This document shows positions 1-7,430 of a stretch of 14,098 bases of DNA, in pieces; positions within the stretch are counted from its first letter, which is position 1, and each line of letters begins with the position of its first letter. Source of the stretch: JBGLNJ01 sp964353405 (lineage in GTDB: Bacteria > Chloroflexota > Anaerolineae > Fen-1058). A program made the position numbers and the translations under genes. The notes below the pieces were generated by a model that worked only from the letters and a program-made list of their open reading frames with translations, was not told the origin of the DNA and searched no databases. Where the stretch lies: positions 1 to 14,098 of the forward strand of contig CAYGWJ010000412.1 in the NCBI GenBank assembly GCA_964353405.1, in the 5' to 3' direction.

Positions 1-275
1 TGCAGGCTGCAATAGACCTGGCTGTGCAACGCTATGCCATCGAGCAAATCACCGGCAAAGTGGCGGAACTGCGGCAGCGCGAAGCCGGTTACGTCGCCCG
101 GTACGGCCTGGACTATGTCACATTCGCTCAGCGCACGGCGACCGACGAAAACTATGTTCACCAGATCGAAACCCAGGTGAGCAAAGTGTGGGAAGCAGAC
201 CTGGCCGACTGGGAGTTTTGCCATAAAGGAATCCAAGATTGGACACGACACCTGCAGACGCTTTTGCTCGGATAG
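1..275 (+). CDS. Probable antitoxin of a TumE-type TA pair (5'-partial)
   Basis: The reading frame is open to the left edge, so the true start is probably outside the window; a GTG at 24 is a possible but unsupported internal start, with no clear Shine-Dalgarno before it. The visible ~91 residues are predicted mostly helical and charged, with a Y-G-x-D-Y-x-x-F segment and a C-terminal DLADWEF stretch. No enzymatic motif is visible. I do not recognise a named family from sequence alone. The assignment as antitoxin rests on position: it lies directly upstream of, and overlaps by 37 nt, a TumE/DUF6516-like toxin, and short helical partners are usual at that position. It would act in the cytoplasm by binding the toxin. 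The role is inference; the ORF and the overlap are seen directly. Confidence 0.6.
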   Translation, partial: QAAIDLAVQRYAIEQITGKVAELRQREAGYVARYGLDYVTFAQRTATDENYVHQIETQVSKVWEADLADWEFCHKGIQDWTRHLQTLLLG

Positions 276-664
276 AAGCGCTGGCGCGCGAGACCTTTGA
301 GCAGGTCAAATCTTCCACCGACTTTACCCCCGAGCGAGCGATCCTGCGCCTGCGCGCCGTCTATGGGGCCTATCAGGTGCTTGTGACCGAGTTGCTCGGC
401 GAAGGAGCGCGTCAGTATCGCTATTACGTCCTGCGCGGCGAATGGGTCGAGGCAGGCTTTGACAATAGCCCCGACCCGCGCGCCATCCGGCTCAAATATG
501 GACACATCGGCGCTGAACACGCCGGCGAGCCCATGCCCCACTTGCACCGCTCGGACAAGACGCAACTTTTCCTGACCGATGAAATGACCTTTGAGGCTTT
601 TGTGGATTGGCTAAAGACAAACCTCGTTCCACTCGACCGACCCATCGGCCCATCATCGTCCTGA
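239..664 (+). CDS. TumE/DUF6516-family toxin-like protein
   Basis: This 141-residue protein has the look of the TumE (DUF6516) toxin family: a beta-rich YRYYVL segment near residue 60, then G-x-W-V...FDNSPD (about 67-78), a conserved-looking PHLHR with two histidines (101 and 103), and a C-terminal helix TFEAFVDWLKTNL. The family is annotated as the toxin half of type II TA pairs; the target is not something I can state. The start is TTG at 239, because an in-frame TAA at 224-226 precludes anything earlier, and AAAGGA (225-230) sits 8 nt upstream. It overlaps the preceding gene by 37 nt and the following ATPase by 58 nt, so translation is probably coupled. The N-terminal ~30 residues are an extension relative to the compact family core, in my recollection. 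Confidence 0.7.
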   Translation: MDTTPADAFARIEALARETFEQVKSSTDFTPERAILRLRAVYGAYQVLVTELLGEGARQYRYYVLRGEWVEAGFDNSPDPRAIRLKYGHIGAEHAGEPMPHLHRSDKTQLFLTDEMTFEAFVDWLKTNLVPLDRPIGPSSS

Positions 665-1224
665 CCGGCGGCCCGGGCGGCGGCAAGACGACGCTGATTG
701 ACGAACTGCTGCGTGACCCTGCCTGGAGCCATCGCGTCGCCGCATTGCCGGAAGCCATCTCCCTCATGCGTCACCTCAACATCTCTCCGCGCGAGCGGCT
801 CTTTCAGCGCGTGATGGTTCACCTGCAACTCTCGCTCGAAGATGGGCTGAATCGCGCGCTCGGCCCCGACGATCCACGCCTCATCCTGTGCCATCGCGGG
901 ACACTCGACCCGCTGGCCTACTGGCTCGACCGAGGCTGGCCGGAAGACGAGTTCTTTGCCTTCACCGAAACGCAGCGTCAAGACCTGTATCGGCGTTATA
1001 CGGCGGTGATTCACCTGGTCACAGCAGCGGATGGCGCGGCGCGGGCCTACAAAAAGTGGCCGGAGGCTCATCGGCCAGAGGAGCCAGCAGATGCCATTCG
1101 CATTGATCGGTTGCTCCAACAGGCGTGGGGCGGTCATCCGCACTATTTTCGGATTGATAACGAAGCGCAAGATTGGCCAGCCAAATCCAGAGCAGCGCGG
1201 GAGATTCTGGCTCGCTGGCTGTAA
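607..1224 (+). CDS. Small P-loop ATPase/nucleotide kinase-like protein (AAA_28 type)
   Basis: A 205-residue P-loop NTPase. Residues 16-20 form a beta strand leading into the Walker A loop GGPGGGKTT (21-29). A strand ending in CHRGTLDPLAYW (95-106) resembles the D/H-R-G-x-x-D-x-x-A-Y-W motif of AAA_28 proteins, and YFRIDNE (180-186) is the usual C-terminal strand before the last helix of that group. It may be a phosphotransferase or a regulatory NTPase; the substrate is unknown. The start is TTG at 607, the only start codon between an in-frame TGA (592-594) and the Walker A loop; GAGG (593-596) precedes it by 10 nt. The gene overlaps the toxin-like gene by 58 nt, so it belongs to the same transcript and may be a third component or simply a coupled neighbour. 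Confidence 0.75.
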   Translation: MAKDKPRSTRPTHRPIIVLTGGPGGGKTTLIDELLRDPAWSHRVAALPEAISLMRHLNISPRERLFQRVMVHLQLSLEDGLNRALGPDDPRLILCHRGTLDPLAYWLDRGWPEDEFFAFTETQRQDLYRRYTAVIHLVTAADGAARAYKKWPEAHRPEEPADAIRIDRLLQQAWGGHPHYFRIDNEAQDWPAKSRAAREILARWL

Positions 1225-1242
1225 TGGCGAGGTCCCCCAGCA

Positions 1243-1272
1243 TTGCATCTGGGACGTGTTTTGAGGTATACT
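1243..1272 (+). promoter_or_regulatory. Putative sigma70 promoter of the Uma2 gene, leaderless
   Basis: TTGCAT (1243-1248), an 18-bp spacer and TATACT (1267-1272). A start site 6-7 bases after the -10 falls on or next to the ATG at 1279, so the mRNA would be leaderless. The -35 is only a partial match to consensus. AGGAG sits one base before the ATG, too close to work as a Shine-Dalgarno. Confidence 0.4.
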
Positions 1273-1278
1273 AGGAGT

Positions 1279-1959
1279 ATGAGCGCGAATTATCTGACTC
1301 CTGTTTCAACAGACAGCATCGTCGAGCGATTGATCCGCTCGCCTCGGTTGCCACAGGTGATGCGGCAGTTTCAATCTATCCTTCAGGCAGAGCAGCAAAA
1401 GCGCCAGCGTTTCTATGACGAAATCTCTGAGACAGAAAAAGCCGAATTTATCAATGGAGAGATCATTGTGCATTCGCCCGTCAAACTGCGACACAGCAAC
1501 GCCAGCGACAACCTGTTTGCCCTGCTCAAAACGCACGTCCAAAAACGTCGCCTGGGATACGTCGGTCACGAAAAAATCCTCATCGCTCTCAGCCGCAACG
1601 ATTATGAGCCGGATATTTGCTTCTTTGGATTGGACAAAGCGCAAACCTTTACGCCGGAGCAAGCAAAATTTCCTGCCCCAGATTTCGTGGTTGAGGTTTT
1701 GTCCGATTCGACTGAAGCGATTGACCGTGGCGTCAAGTTTGAAGATTACGCGCTACATGGCGTCCGCGAGTACTGGATTGTTGACCCCAGCCAAGGCAGC
1801 GTGGAACAGTATTTGCTCAAAGGAGACACCTACGAGCTAGCCGTCAAAGTCAAGACCGGGACGATCCAAAGCGTTGCGGTGAACGGATTCGAGATCCCCG
1901 TACGAGCGATCTTTGATCCGGCCGAGCAATTGACCACGTTGCAGGCTATCCTGCTTTAA
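1279..1959 (+). CDS. Uma2 family PD-(D/E)XK nuclease-fold protein (DUF820)
   Basis: A 226-residue protein of the Uma2/DUF820 family, which has a restriction-endonuclease-like fold and is very abundant in Chloroflexota and cyanobacteria; its biological role is not established. Visible family motifs are AEFINGEII with Glu56 (55-63), YEPDICFF with Asp112 (109-116), PAPDFVVEVLS with Glu139 (133-142), a Lys at 153, and GVREYWIVDP (161-170). The Asp, Glu and Lys fit a PD-(D/E)XK active site. The first ~45 residues are a helical extension before the core. I chose ATG 1279 over an in-frame TTG at 1243, because the -35-like hexamer begins there and the family does not need the extra residues. It stands alone behind its own promoter and is followed by a hairpin and the FemX-like gene. 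Confidence 0.88.
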   Translation: MSANYLTPVSTDSIVERLIRSPRLPQVMRQFQSILQAEQQKRQRFYDEISETEKAEFINGEIIVHSPVKLRHSNASDNLFALLKTHVQKRRLGYVGHEKILIALSRNDYEPDICFFGLDKAQTFTPEQAKFPAPDFVVEVLSDSTEAIDRGVKFEDYALHGVREYWIVDPSQGSVEQYLLKGDTYELAVKVKTGTIQSVAVNGFEIPVRAIFDPAEQLTTLQAILL

Positions 1960-1960
1960 A

Positions 1961-1979
1961 GGTGGGGACATCCCCCGCC
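1961..1979 (+). promoter_or_regulatory. RNA hairpin between the Uma2 and FemX-like genes
   Basis: GGTGGGG (1961-1967) and CCCC followed by a bulged C and GCC (1972-1979) can form a stem of about seven pairs around the loop ACAT. No T-run follows, so this is not a classical intrinsic terminator. The hairpin contains the only purine-rich, SD-like sequence before the next gene (AAAGG, 1958-1962), 24 nt from its ATG at 1987. It may therefore affect translation of that gene. This is a weak inference. Confidence 0.3.
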
Positions 1980-1986
1980 CCATCGA

Positions 1987-3054
1987 ATGTTCCTCACATA
2001 CATCACTTCCCGCGAGACCTGGAACACTACCCTCGCTTCACTCCCGCTGGCGCACGTCTTGCAAACGTGGGAGTGGGGCCAATTCAAGTCTCGCCACGGC
2101 TGGGCACCACACTATTTGGTGTGGAACGACGATGCCGGTCAGCCCCGCGCTGCCGCGCTCGTTCTGCGCCGACAACTGGGCCGCCTGCCTTTGCGCGTCC
2201 TGTACATCCCCAAAGGCCCGGCGATGGATTACGGCGACGCGCCGCTCGTCAATCAAGTGCTGGCCGATCTTGAACAGTTTGCGCGCCAGTCGCGCGCGAT
2301 CTTGCTCAAAATTGATCCAGACTTGTCCCCTCATCCCCAGCCCTTCTCCCCGATCGGGAGAAGGGGGTGGTACGCGTCAGCGGAGCAAATCCAATTCCGC
2401 AACACAATGGAGATTGACCTGCGCCACAGCGAAGACGAGCTGCTCGGAGCAATGCACCAGAAAACGCGCTACAACATCCGGCTGGCGGAAAAGCGCGGTG
2501 TGACGGTGCGCACCGGGGCATTAGCCGACCTGGAATTGCTGTACGCGATGTATGACGAAACGGCCCGGCGCGACCACTTTATCATCCGCCCGCTCGATTA
2601 CTATCGCGACGCATGGGGAAGTTTCATCGAAGCGGGACTCGCACAGCCGCTCATCGCGGAAACAGAAGGCAACCCCATCGCAGCGTTGGTCATCTTTCGC
2701 TTTGCGGGACGCGCATACTATTTCTACGGCATGTCACGCGACCTGCACCGCGACAAGATGCCCAATCACCTGTTACAGTGGGAAGCGATGCGCTGGTCAC
2801 ACGCGCAAGGCTGCACGGTTTACGACATGTGGGGCGCACCAGACGAGCTGATCGAATCCGATCCAATGTGGGGCGTCTACCGCTTCAAGCAAGGCTTTGG
2901 CGGGCAATTCGTCCAGCACATCGGCGCGTGGGATTACGCCGCATCGCAGACCCTGTACTGGCTCTACACGACCGCCATGCCGCGTGTCCTCAACCTGATG
3001 CGCCAACGTCACTGGGCAAGACGCAAGACACAAGCAAGTCCACAGGACGCATGA
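1987..3054 (+). CDS. FemA/FemX-family peptidoglycan-bridge aminoacyl transferase
   Basis: A 355-residue protein with the two-lobed GNAT-like architecture of the Fem family. These enzymes move amino acids from aminoacyl-tRNA to lipid II or peptidoglycan peptides in the cytoplasm. Landmarks are LQTWEWGQFK (25-34), LYIPKGP (72-78), ILLKIDPD (105-112), EQIQFRNTMEIDL (133-145), HQKTRYNIRLAEKRGV (157-172), YYFYGMSR (244-251), PNHLLQWEAMRW (259-270), YDMWGAPD (279-286) and GVYRFKQGFGG (296-306). Residues 114-127 (SPHPQPFSPIGRRG) are encoded by a palindromic repeat inserted in frame, in the loop between the DPD strand and the EQIQF strand, so the enzyme may still be active. ATG 1987 is the first start after an in-frame stop at 1957-1959; it has no good SD nearby. 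The amino acid transferred cannot be deduced. Confidence 0.87.
   Translation: MFLTYITSRETWNTTLASLPLAHVLQTWEWGQFKSRHGWAPHYLVWNDDAGQPRAAALVLRRQLGRLPLRVLYIPKGPAMDYGDAPLVNQVLADLEQFARQSRAILLKIDPDLSPHPQPFSPIGRRGWYASAEQIQFRNTMEIDLRHSEDELLGAMHQKTRYNIRLAEKRGVTVRTGALADLELLYAMYDETARRDHFIIRPLDYYRDAWGSFIEAGLAQPLIAETEGNPIAALVIFRFAGRAYYFYGMSRDLHRDKMPNHLLQWEAMRWSHAQGCTVYDMWGAPDELIESDPMWGVYRFKQGFGGQFVQHIGAWDYAASQTLYWLYTTAMPRVLNLMRQRHWARRKTQASPQDA
2331..2366 (+). repeat. Palindromic repetitive element embedded in frame in the FemX-like gene
   Basis: CCCTTCTCCC (2341-2350) and GGGAGAAGGG (2356-2365) are perfect 10-bp inverted arms around the loop CGATC, preceded by TCATCCCCAG. From memory, the CTCATCCCCAGCCC-hairpin layout matches a class of dispersed bacterial palindromic repeats whose translation gives peptides like SPHPxPxSPxGRG. 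The copy has not broken the frame. Bounds beyond the arms are estimated. Confidence 0.7.
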
Positions 3055-3062
3055 TGGGCCAC

Positions 3063-3090
3063 GTTTCTTGCATCCTGCACCCTGCTTCTT
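3063..3090. repeat. Degenerate 7-bp tandem repeat in the convergent intergenic gap
   Basis: Four consecutive 7-mers: GTTTCTT (3063), GCATCCT (3070), GCACCCT (3077) and GCTTCTT (3084); a fifth, GTTTCAG, runs into the stop codon of the S8 protease gene on the opposite strand. The array fills most of the 39-base gap between the FemX-like gene and the protease gene. There is no convincing bidirectional terminator here. Confidence 0.5.
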
Positions 3091-3093
3091 GTT

Positions 3094-6000
3094 TCAGTGC
3101 TTGAACACCAGTGGCAGGTACGCCTGATACGGCTCCACCTTTACCCAGGCAATTCGCTCCAACGCACCGCCCGCGCCATCCCAAAGCAATGCTTCAGTCA
3201 ACATTGACTCGCCCGACGCCGTATCTGGCGCCTTCACCTGATAGGTCAGAGTGACCGATTGACCCACGTCGAGCCGGCCCTGCCAACGGGTTTCGCCTGT
3301 GATTGGCGCCAAGCTCAAGGGGGGCAGTACCGTGACTCTAGCTGCCAGCGCTGGAGCCTGTCCTGAATTAAAAGCGATCAACGTCACCGTCAGCGGCGCA
3401 TTCGGCCGAACCGGCGACGGCACAGTGAACTCGCTGAGTGACAGGCTTGGTGCGCCCACGCGCACCGCAGCCGATTGATCGAACGGGATGCTGTGCGTAT
3501 CATCACGAAAGACGGCTGTTGTCGTCAGCGGCGTGCCGGGCAAAACGAGTGGCCCGGCCAATAACGCCGTACTCAGCGTGACCTCATAGCTTACACTAAT
3601 CGCTTCACCGGGCAAGAGCGGCCCGGCCCATGTCACCACACCGGACGCCGGATTGAACGCCGCGCCGGGCGTGAGGCTGCCGGGGACAAACGTCACACTC
3701 AAGGGCAGCGTGGCCGTCACCGTGGCGTGAATCGGCGCAGAGCCACTGTGGCGAGTCGTAAGTGTAAAAGTGACACTCTCTCCCACAGCGGCCACTTGTT
3801 TGCTGGCGCTCAGCGTCGAATCGCCCAGCCAGCCCAGCCAGCCGACGATACGCCCCATCACGTGAGCCGCATCGTCGCCGCTCAGCGACTCAAAGGGAGC
3901 AATCATGAACACCGTGCGCGAGTCCGCTTCAGAGCGTTGAATTGCCAACGCCCGATCCGAACTGCCGCGCAGAGCTGTGACGGCGTTGGGATTGGGCACG
4001 ACCGCTCCGGCCAGAGTAAAAAAGCCGGCTGAAGGATAAGGATTGTTCAGCAAGAACGTTCCCAGTTCATGGCCAATCGGACTGCTTGCAGCTCCATAGG
4101 CTATACTGGTCGTCAGACGGTCGGTATAGGTCAAGATACCTAGACTCGTCTGCGCGAATGGCGTCAATCCATTCATGTCGAGATAAAAGGGCGACGATAG
4201 AAACAGCCGCCCGCCCTGATGAAGATAGTCAGTCAAGTATGCTTCGTCAGTAGAGTTTAGCGGATCGAACCAATCATAGCCCGTGAACCACACTACGACA
4301 GGGTACCACTTGAGCAGCGGGCCGGGCGATCGTTCGGCCGGGCTAGCCTTAACACGCCAGACGTCATACCCTACGCCCGCTCGCGCCAGCGCCTGCTCGT
4401 ACATGCCAAGTTTGCTGAACCAGGCCGGTTGCTCGCTGTCCACCAACAACACCGGCGCGCGAGACTTGGTCGTCAACACGACTGGTGCCGCAATCGAAGG
4501 CGAGAGCGACGATCGCGCCGTGAGCGTTATGGTGTCCTGTACGTTCCAATCCACACCCGCCGGAATCGTCACGGTGAGCGTGACTTGCAGCGAGTCGCAC
4601 GACTTGACCGCCGCCCTTGCCGGGCCGACCGCGTGAGGCCACGCGCCGCCTTCAAGCGATAGCGTCACCGTGTCCGTGGCGACTTCGCTCACATTGCGCA
4701 GAATCACTGTGTGCGTCACTGTGTCGCCCGGCCGGGCGGCGACGGTGCCATCAACCGGGTTCAACTCGAGTCCAGCCGCCTGGCGCGGGCTGGCGAAATA
4801 ATCCATCGCCCGCCGCATCACTGCCAGCCGCGTGGCGGCACTCGTGATGGCTTCGTAACCAAAGGACAGCACCACGCCTCTATACGGCAAGCACAGGCCC
4901 ACCTTTTGCCCGCCCGACCCGCCGCTCGGATAAGCCAGAATCTGCGCAGCATGATCAGGATCGGCGACAGCGATTTCGTCAGGAAAGCGCTGATTGTCCG
5001 CGCCGCCCGGCCCGGCGATCGTCATCGTCAGCCCAGCCATGATGTCGCCAGCCAGCCCGGACAAGGTTCGTGCTCCAGCATCATCTTGCACGTACAATGT
5101 CTTGAGCCGGTCATAGAGATACGGGGCGTAGAATGCGCCACTTCCCCCGCCGTCCCAAAAAGCCACATCCTGGCCGCTCAATAACAAGCTGTGCGTGGGA
5201 GTCAAGAATTTGGTGATAGCATCGTTGGCTCCAACCAGACCCGGCGAATCGAACGGCGACGACCAGATCACTATGTCATAGGATAACAAGTCATTCGCGC
5301 GCGGCGTATCGGCGGGGGCGTTGCGAATCGTCCAAGTGTCATAGGTATAGCTCAACGCGTCAAGAGATTGCTGGTAATATCCAATCTCGCTTTCAGCATA
5401 CCGCGCGCCGCTGTCCACGAGCAGAATCTTGGGGCCTGGCGCCAGCGTCATGTTTTGAGTGACGACCTGCCCCTGCGTGGTCGTCACCGTCGCGGTGAGA
5501 ACTCGATAGCCCAGCCCGGTCGCGCGCAGCGTGTAGGTCCCAACTGGCAGCGTCAGACTGTATGTGCCGGACGCTGTCTGCGCGACCGGAGTATCGAGCG
5601 CCGTCACCATCGCCGTGATGGGCAAGCCGGTCACGGCATCCGTGAGCGCGCCCTGAACACTGCCCACAGGCAGCGGCGCAAGCGACCAGTCGCGCACAAT
5701 GGGCCTGCCTGTGCTGACGACCACGTTGTAGGCCACATCACTCACATAACCAAAGGCACTGACCAAAACATTATAGACGCCCGACGCCACGCCGACAACA
5801 TAGCCGCCCTTCGCATCCGTCTGTGTAGAAGCATGCCGCGTGCCAGTGAGTGATACAACTGCGCCCGCGATAGGAGCGAGCGTATCGGCGCTCCTGACAG
5901 TGCCGGACAATGTGCCGATGCTCGCTACGGTCATCACCGCCGCATAGGCATCAACGCGGCCCCAACCAGAATCGTTGTTAGGCACAGTTGTCGTCAGCGG

Positions 6001-7344
6001 GACAGCCGTCGTCGTCAGCACGCGCATTGTCGTAGTGATGTCCAGCGTCGGATCAGCCGAAAGCATCAACGCCGCTGTGCCGACGACATGCGGCGTAGCC
6101 ATCGAAGTGCCGCTGAGATAAGCATAGGTTCCGCCGGTCCAGGCCGAAAACACCCTGACGCCCGGCGCGGCAATGTCTGGCTTGACCCATCCCAACGCCG
6201 AGGGTCCCCGGCTGGAAAAGGACGCTACTATATCAGTGTTGTCCGTCGCGCCGACGGCGAACGCCTCAGGCAGCGAAGCAGGCGAGCCGACCGTGCCGGG
6301 GTTGGGACCGCTGTTGCCATTGCTGAACATGGGCAAAATGCCGGCCGCCCTCAACACGCGCACATCGTTTTGAAAAGTCGTATCGCCGTTCTGATCAATG
6401 CCCCACGAGTTGTTCACCACGCGCGGAGCCATCGTCGGGTCGCCGCCCGGAACCAAAATCCATTGGAACCCGGCGTGAATCCACGAATCATAGCCGCTGC
6501 CAGTCGAATCCAACACTCGCACGGCAATCCACTGCGCGCCAGGCGCAACACCAATGCCGCCTTGCCCGGCGATGGTGCCCATTGTGTGCGTCCCGTGCCC
6601 GTGGCCGTCCAGTGGATACATAGCCCCGGTCGGCGTCGCATCGAACCAACTGAATTGGTGCTGGCAGATGCCTCTGGCACAGCCGCGATAATTGCCGGAG
6701 AGCGCCGGATGCAGCCAGTCCACGCCCGTGTCCATGTTAGCCACCACCACGCCCGTGCCGGTGATATCGAACGCGGCCCACACCTGATCAGCCCGGATCT
6801 TGCTGATACCCCACTGGACGCCGGAGGTCGGTGATTGGAGGTCGGAGATCGGCAAGTCGAGATTGGGATCAAGCCACTGCAGCCAGCGGTCAGCCCGCAC
6901 GAAAGAGACATCGGGACGAGCAGCCAGTTGCCAAATGGTCTCGGGCGTGGCGTGGGCGCTCAGGGCATTGATGATCCATAACGACTTGACCTCGCTTGCG
7001 CGGCCGGCTGCCTCTGCGGCAGTGAGGAATGCGCGCACATCACGCTGGCTGATGTCGGCAGTCGCGCGGAGTGATTCAGCTACGCCCGCGCCTGTGCGCG
7101 CGGCTGATTCCAAATTCGCCTGCGCCTTCACTTCGACGATGACGGAAAGGCTCTCCGATGTCGCGGCAAATTGCTTGAGCAAGACCGGGTCAAGCTTGCC
7201 GCGCAACTCGGCATCATCCCATGGCGAGCCTTGCGCCGCTCGCACAGGTAGAGGCCGCGCCTCTGCGCGACGGTCGCTCGCAAGCATTGTCAAAGCAACA
7301 CCAACGATGACAACCCACATTCCGATTTCGGCTTTTGTTCTCAT
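3094..7344 (-). CDS. Secreted multidomain S8 (subtilisin-like) serine protease
   Basis: A 1416-residue preproprotein. Order: signal peptide (hydrophobic 9-22, likely cleavage after AEA at 29); I9/fervidolysin-like prodomain (about 50-160); S8 catalytic domain (about 185-475) with Asp205 (MDTGVD), His250 (GHGTH), oxyanion Asn344 (GNSGP) and Ser414 (GTSMATPH); two carboxypeptidase-regulatory-like beta domains (478-555, 560-635); a Rossmann/amidotransferase-like domain starting KILLVDSG (638-850); a CARDB/NEW3-like beta domain (855-958); a second copy of the Rossmann-like domain starting PVLLVDSE (963-1172); a DUF11-like domain (1174-1290); a last Ig-like domain (1297-1400); and the terminus YLPLVFKH. 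The catalytic set is complete, so it should be an active extracellular protease. ATG 7344 is preferred to a longer in-frame start because it places the signal peptide at the N-terminus and has AAGAG upstream. Residues 165-174 come from a 7-bp repeat. Confidence 0.93.
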   Translation of the reverse strand: MRTKAEIGMWVVIVGVALTMLASDRRAEARPLPVRAAQGSPWDDAELRGKLDPVLLKQFAATSESLSVIVEVKAQANLESAARTGAGVAESLRATADISQRDVRAFLTAAEAAGRASEVKSLWIINALSAHATPETIWQLAARPDVSFVRADRWLQWLDPNLDLPISDLQSPTSGVQWGISKIRADQVWAAFDITGTGVVVANMDTGVDWLHPALSGNYRGCARGICQHQFSWFDATPTGAMYPLDGHGHGTHTMGTIAGQGGIGVAPGAQWIAVRVLDSTGSGYDSWIHAGFQWILVPGGDPTMAPRVVNNSWGIDQNGDTTFQNDVRVLRAAGILPMFSNGNSGPNPGTVGSPASLPEAFAVGATDNTDIVASFSSRGPSALGWVKPDIAAPGVRVFSAWTGGTYAYLSGTSMATPHVVGTAALMLSADPTLDITTTMRVLTTTAVPLTTTVPNNDSGWGRVDAYAAVMTVASIGTLSGTVRSADTLAPIAGAVVSLTGTRHASTQTDAKGGYVVGVASGVYNVLVSAFGYVSDVAYNVVVSTGRPIVRDWSLAPLPVGSVQGALTDAVTGLPITAMVTALDTPVAQTASGTYSLTLPVGTYTLRATGLGYRVLTATVTTTQGQVVTQNMTLAPGPKILLVDSGARYAESEIGYYQQSLDALSYTYDTWTIRNAPADTPRANDLLSYDIVIWSSPFDSPGLVGANDAITKFLTPTHSLLLSGQDVAFWDGGGSGAFYAPYLYDRLKTLYVQDDAGARTLSGLAGDIMAGLTMTIAGPGGADNQRFPDEIAVADPDHAAQILAYPSGGSGGQKVGLCLPYRGVVLSFGYEAITSAATRLAVMRRAMDYFASPRQAAGLELNPVDGTVAARPGDTVTHTVILRNVSEVATDTVTLSLEGGAWPHAVGPARAAVKSCDSLQVTLTVTIPAGVDWNVQDTITLTARSSLSPSIAAPVVLTTKSRAPVLLVDSEQPAWFSKLGMYEQALARAGVGYDVWRVKASPAERSPGPLLKWYPVVVWFTGYDWFDPLNSTDEAYLTDYLHQGGRLFLSSPFYLDMNGLTPFAQTSLGILTYTDRLTTSIAYGAASSPIGHELGTFLLNNPYPSAGFFTLAGAVVPNPNAVTALRGSSDRALAIQRSEADSRTVFMIAPFESLSGDDAAHVMGRIVGWLGWLGDSTLSASKQVAAVGESVTFTLTTRHSGSAPIHATVTATLPLSVTFVPGSLTPGAAFNPASGVVTWAGPLLPGEAISVSYEVTLSTALLAGPLVLPGTPLTTTAVFRDDTHSIPFDQSAAVRVGAPSLSLSEFTVPSPVRPNAPLTVTLIAFNSGQAPALAARVTVLPPLSLAPITGETRWQGRLDVGQSVTLTYQVKAPDTASGESMLTEALLWDGAGGALERIAWVKVEPYQAYLPLVFKH
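6824..6851 (-). repeat. 7-bp tandem repeat inside the S8 protease coding region
   Basis: On the + strand four 7-mers follow each other: GAGGTCG (6824), GTGATTG (6831), GAGGTCG (6838) and GAGATCG (6845). They encode PISDLQSPTS, residues 165-174 of the protease, between the prodomain and the catalytic domain. Twenty-eight bases is not a multiple of three, so the array plus its flanks must have been fixed in frame. Confidence 0.6.
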
Positions 7345-7401
7345 CAGTCTCTTGCCTTTTTGCCCAGTTGATGCCAGGCATAAAGTTGCAGCACACGAAG
7401 G

Positions 7402-7430
7402 ATTATAACCCACTGCGCGGCATATTGCCA
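7402..7430 (-). promoter_or_regulatory. Putative sigma70 promoter of the S8 protease gene
   Basis: Read on the - strand: -35 TGGCAA (7430-7425), 17-bp spacer, -10 TATAAT (7407-7402), a perfect consensus -10. The predicted start near 7395 gives a leader of about 50 nt to the ATG at 7344. The -35 occupies the same six bases as the -35 of the divergent promoter. Confidence 0.55.

Noticed and set aside
424..1248. A 274-codon open frame on the - strand
   Set aside because: Antisense to the toxin-like and ATPase genes; composition is typical of a high-GC shadow and no motif is present.
3822..3846. CCAGCCAGCC low-complexity repeat
   Set aside because: It simply encodes GWLGWLG at the end of the second Rossmann-like domain and is explained by coding sequence.
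6088..6834. A 248-codon open frame on the + strand
   Set aside because: Shadow of the S8 protease catalytic domain, arginine- and histidine-rich.
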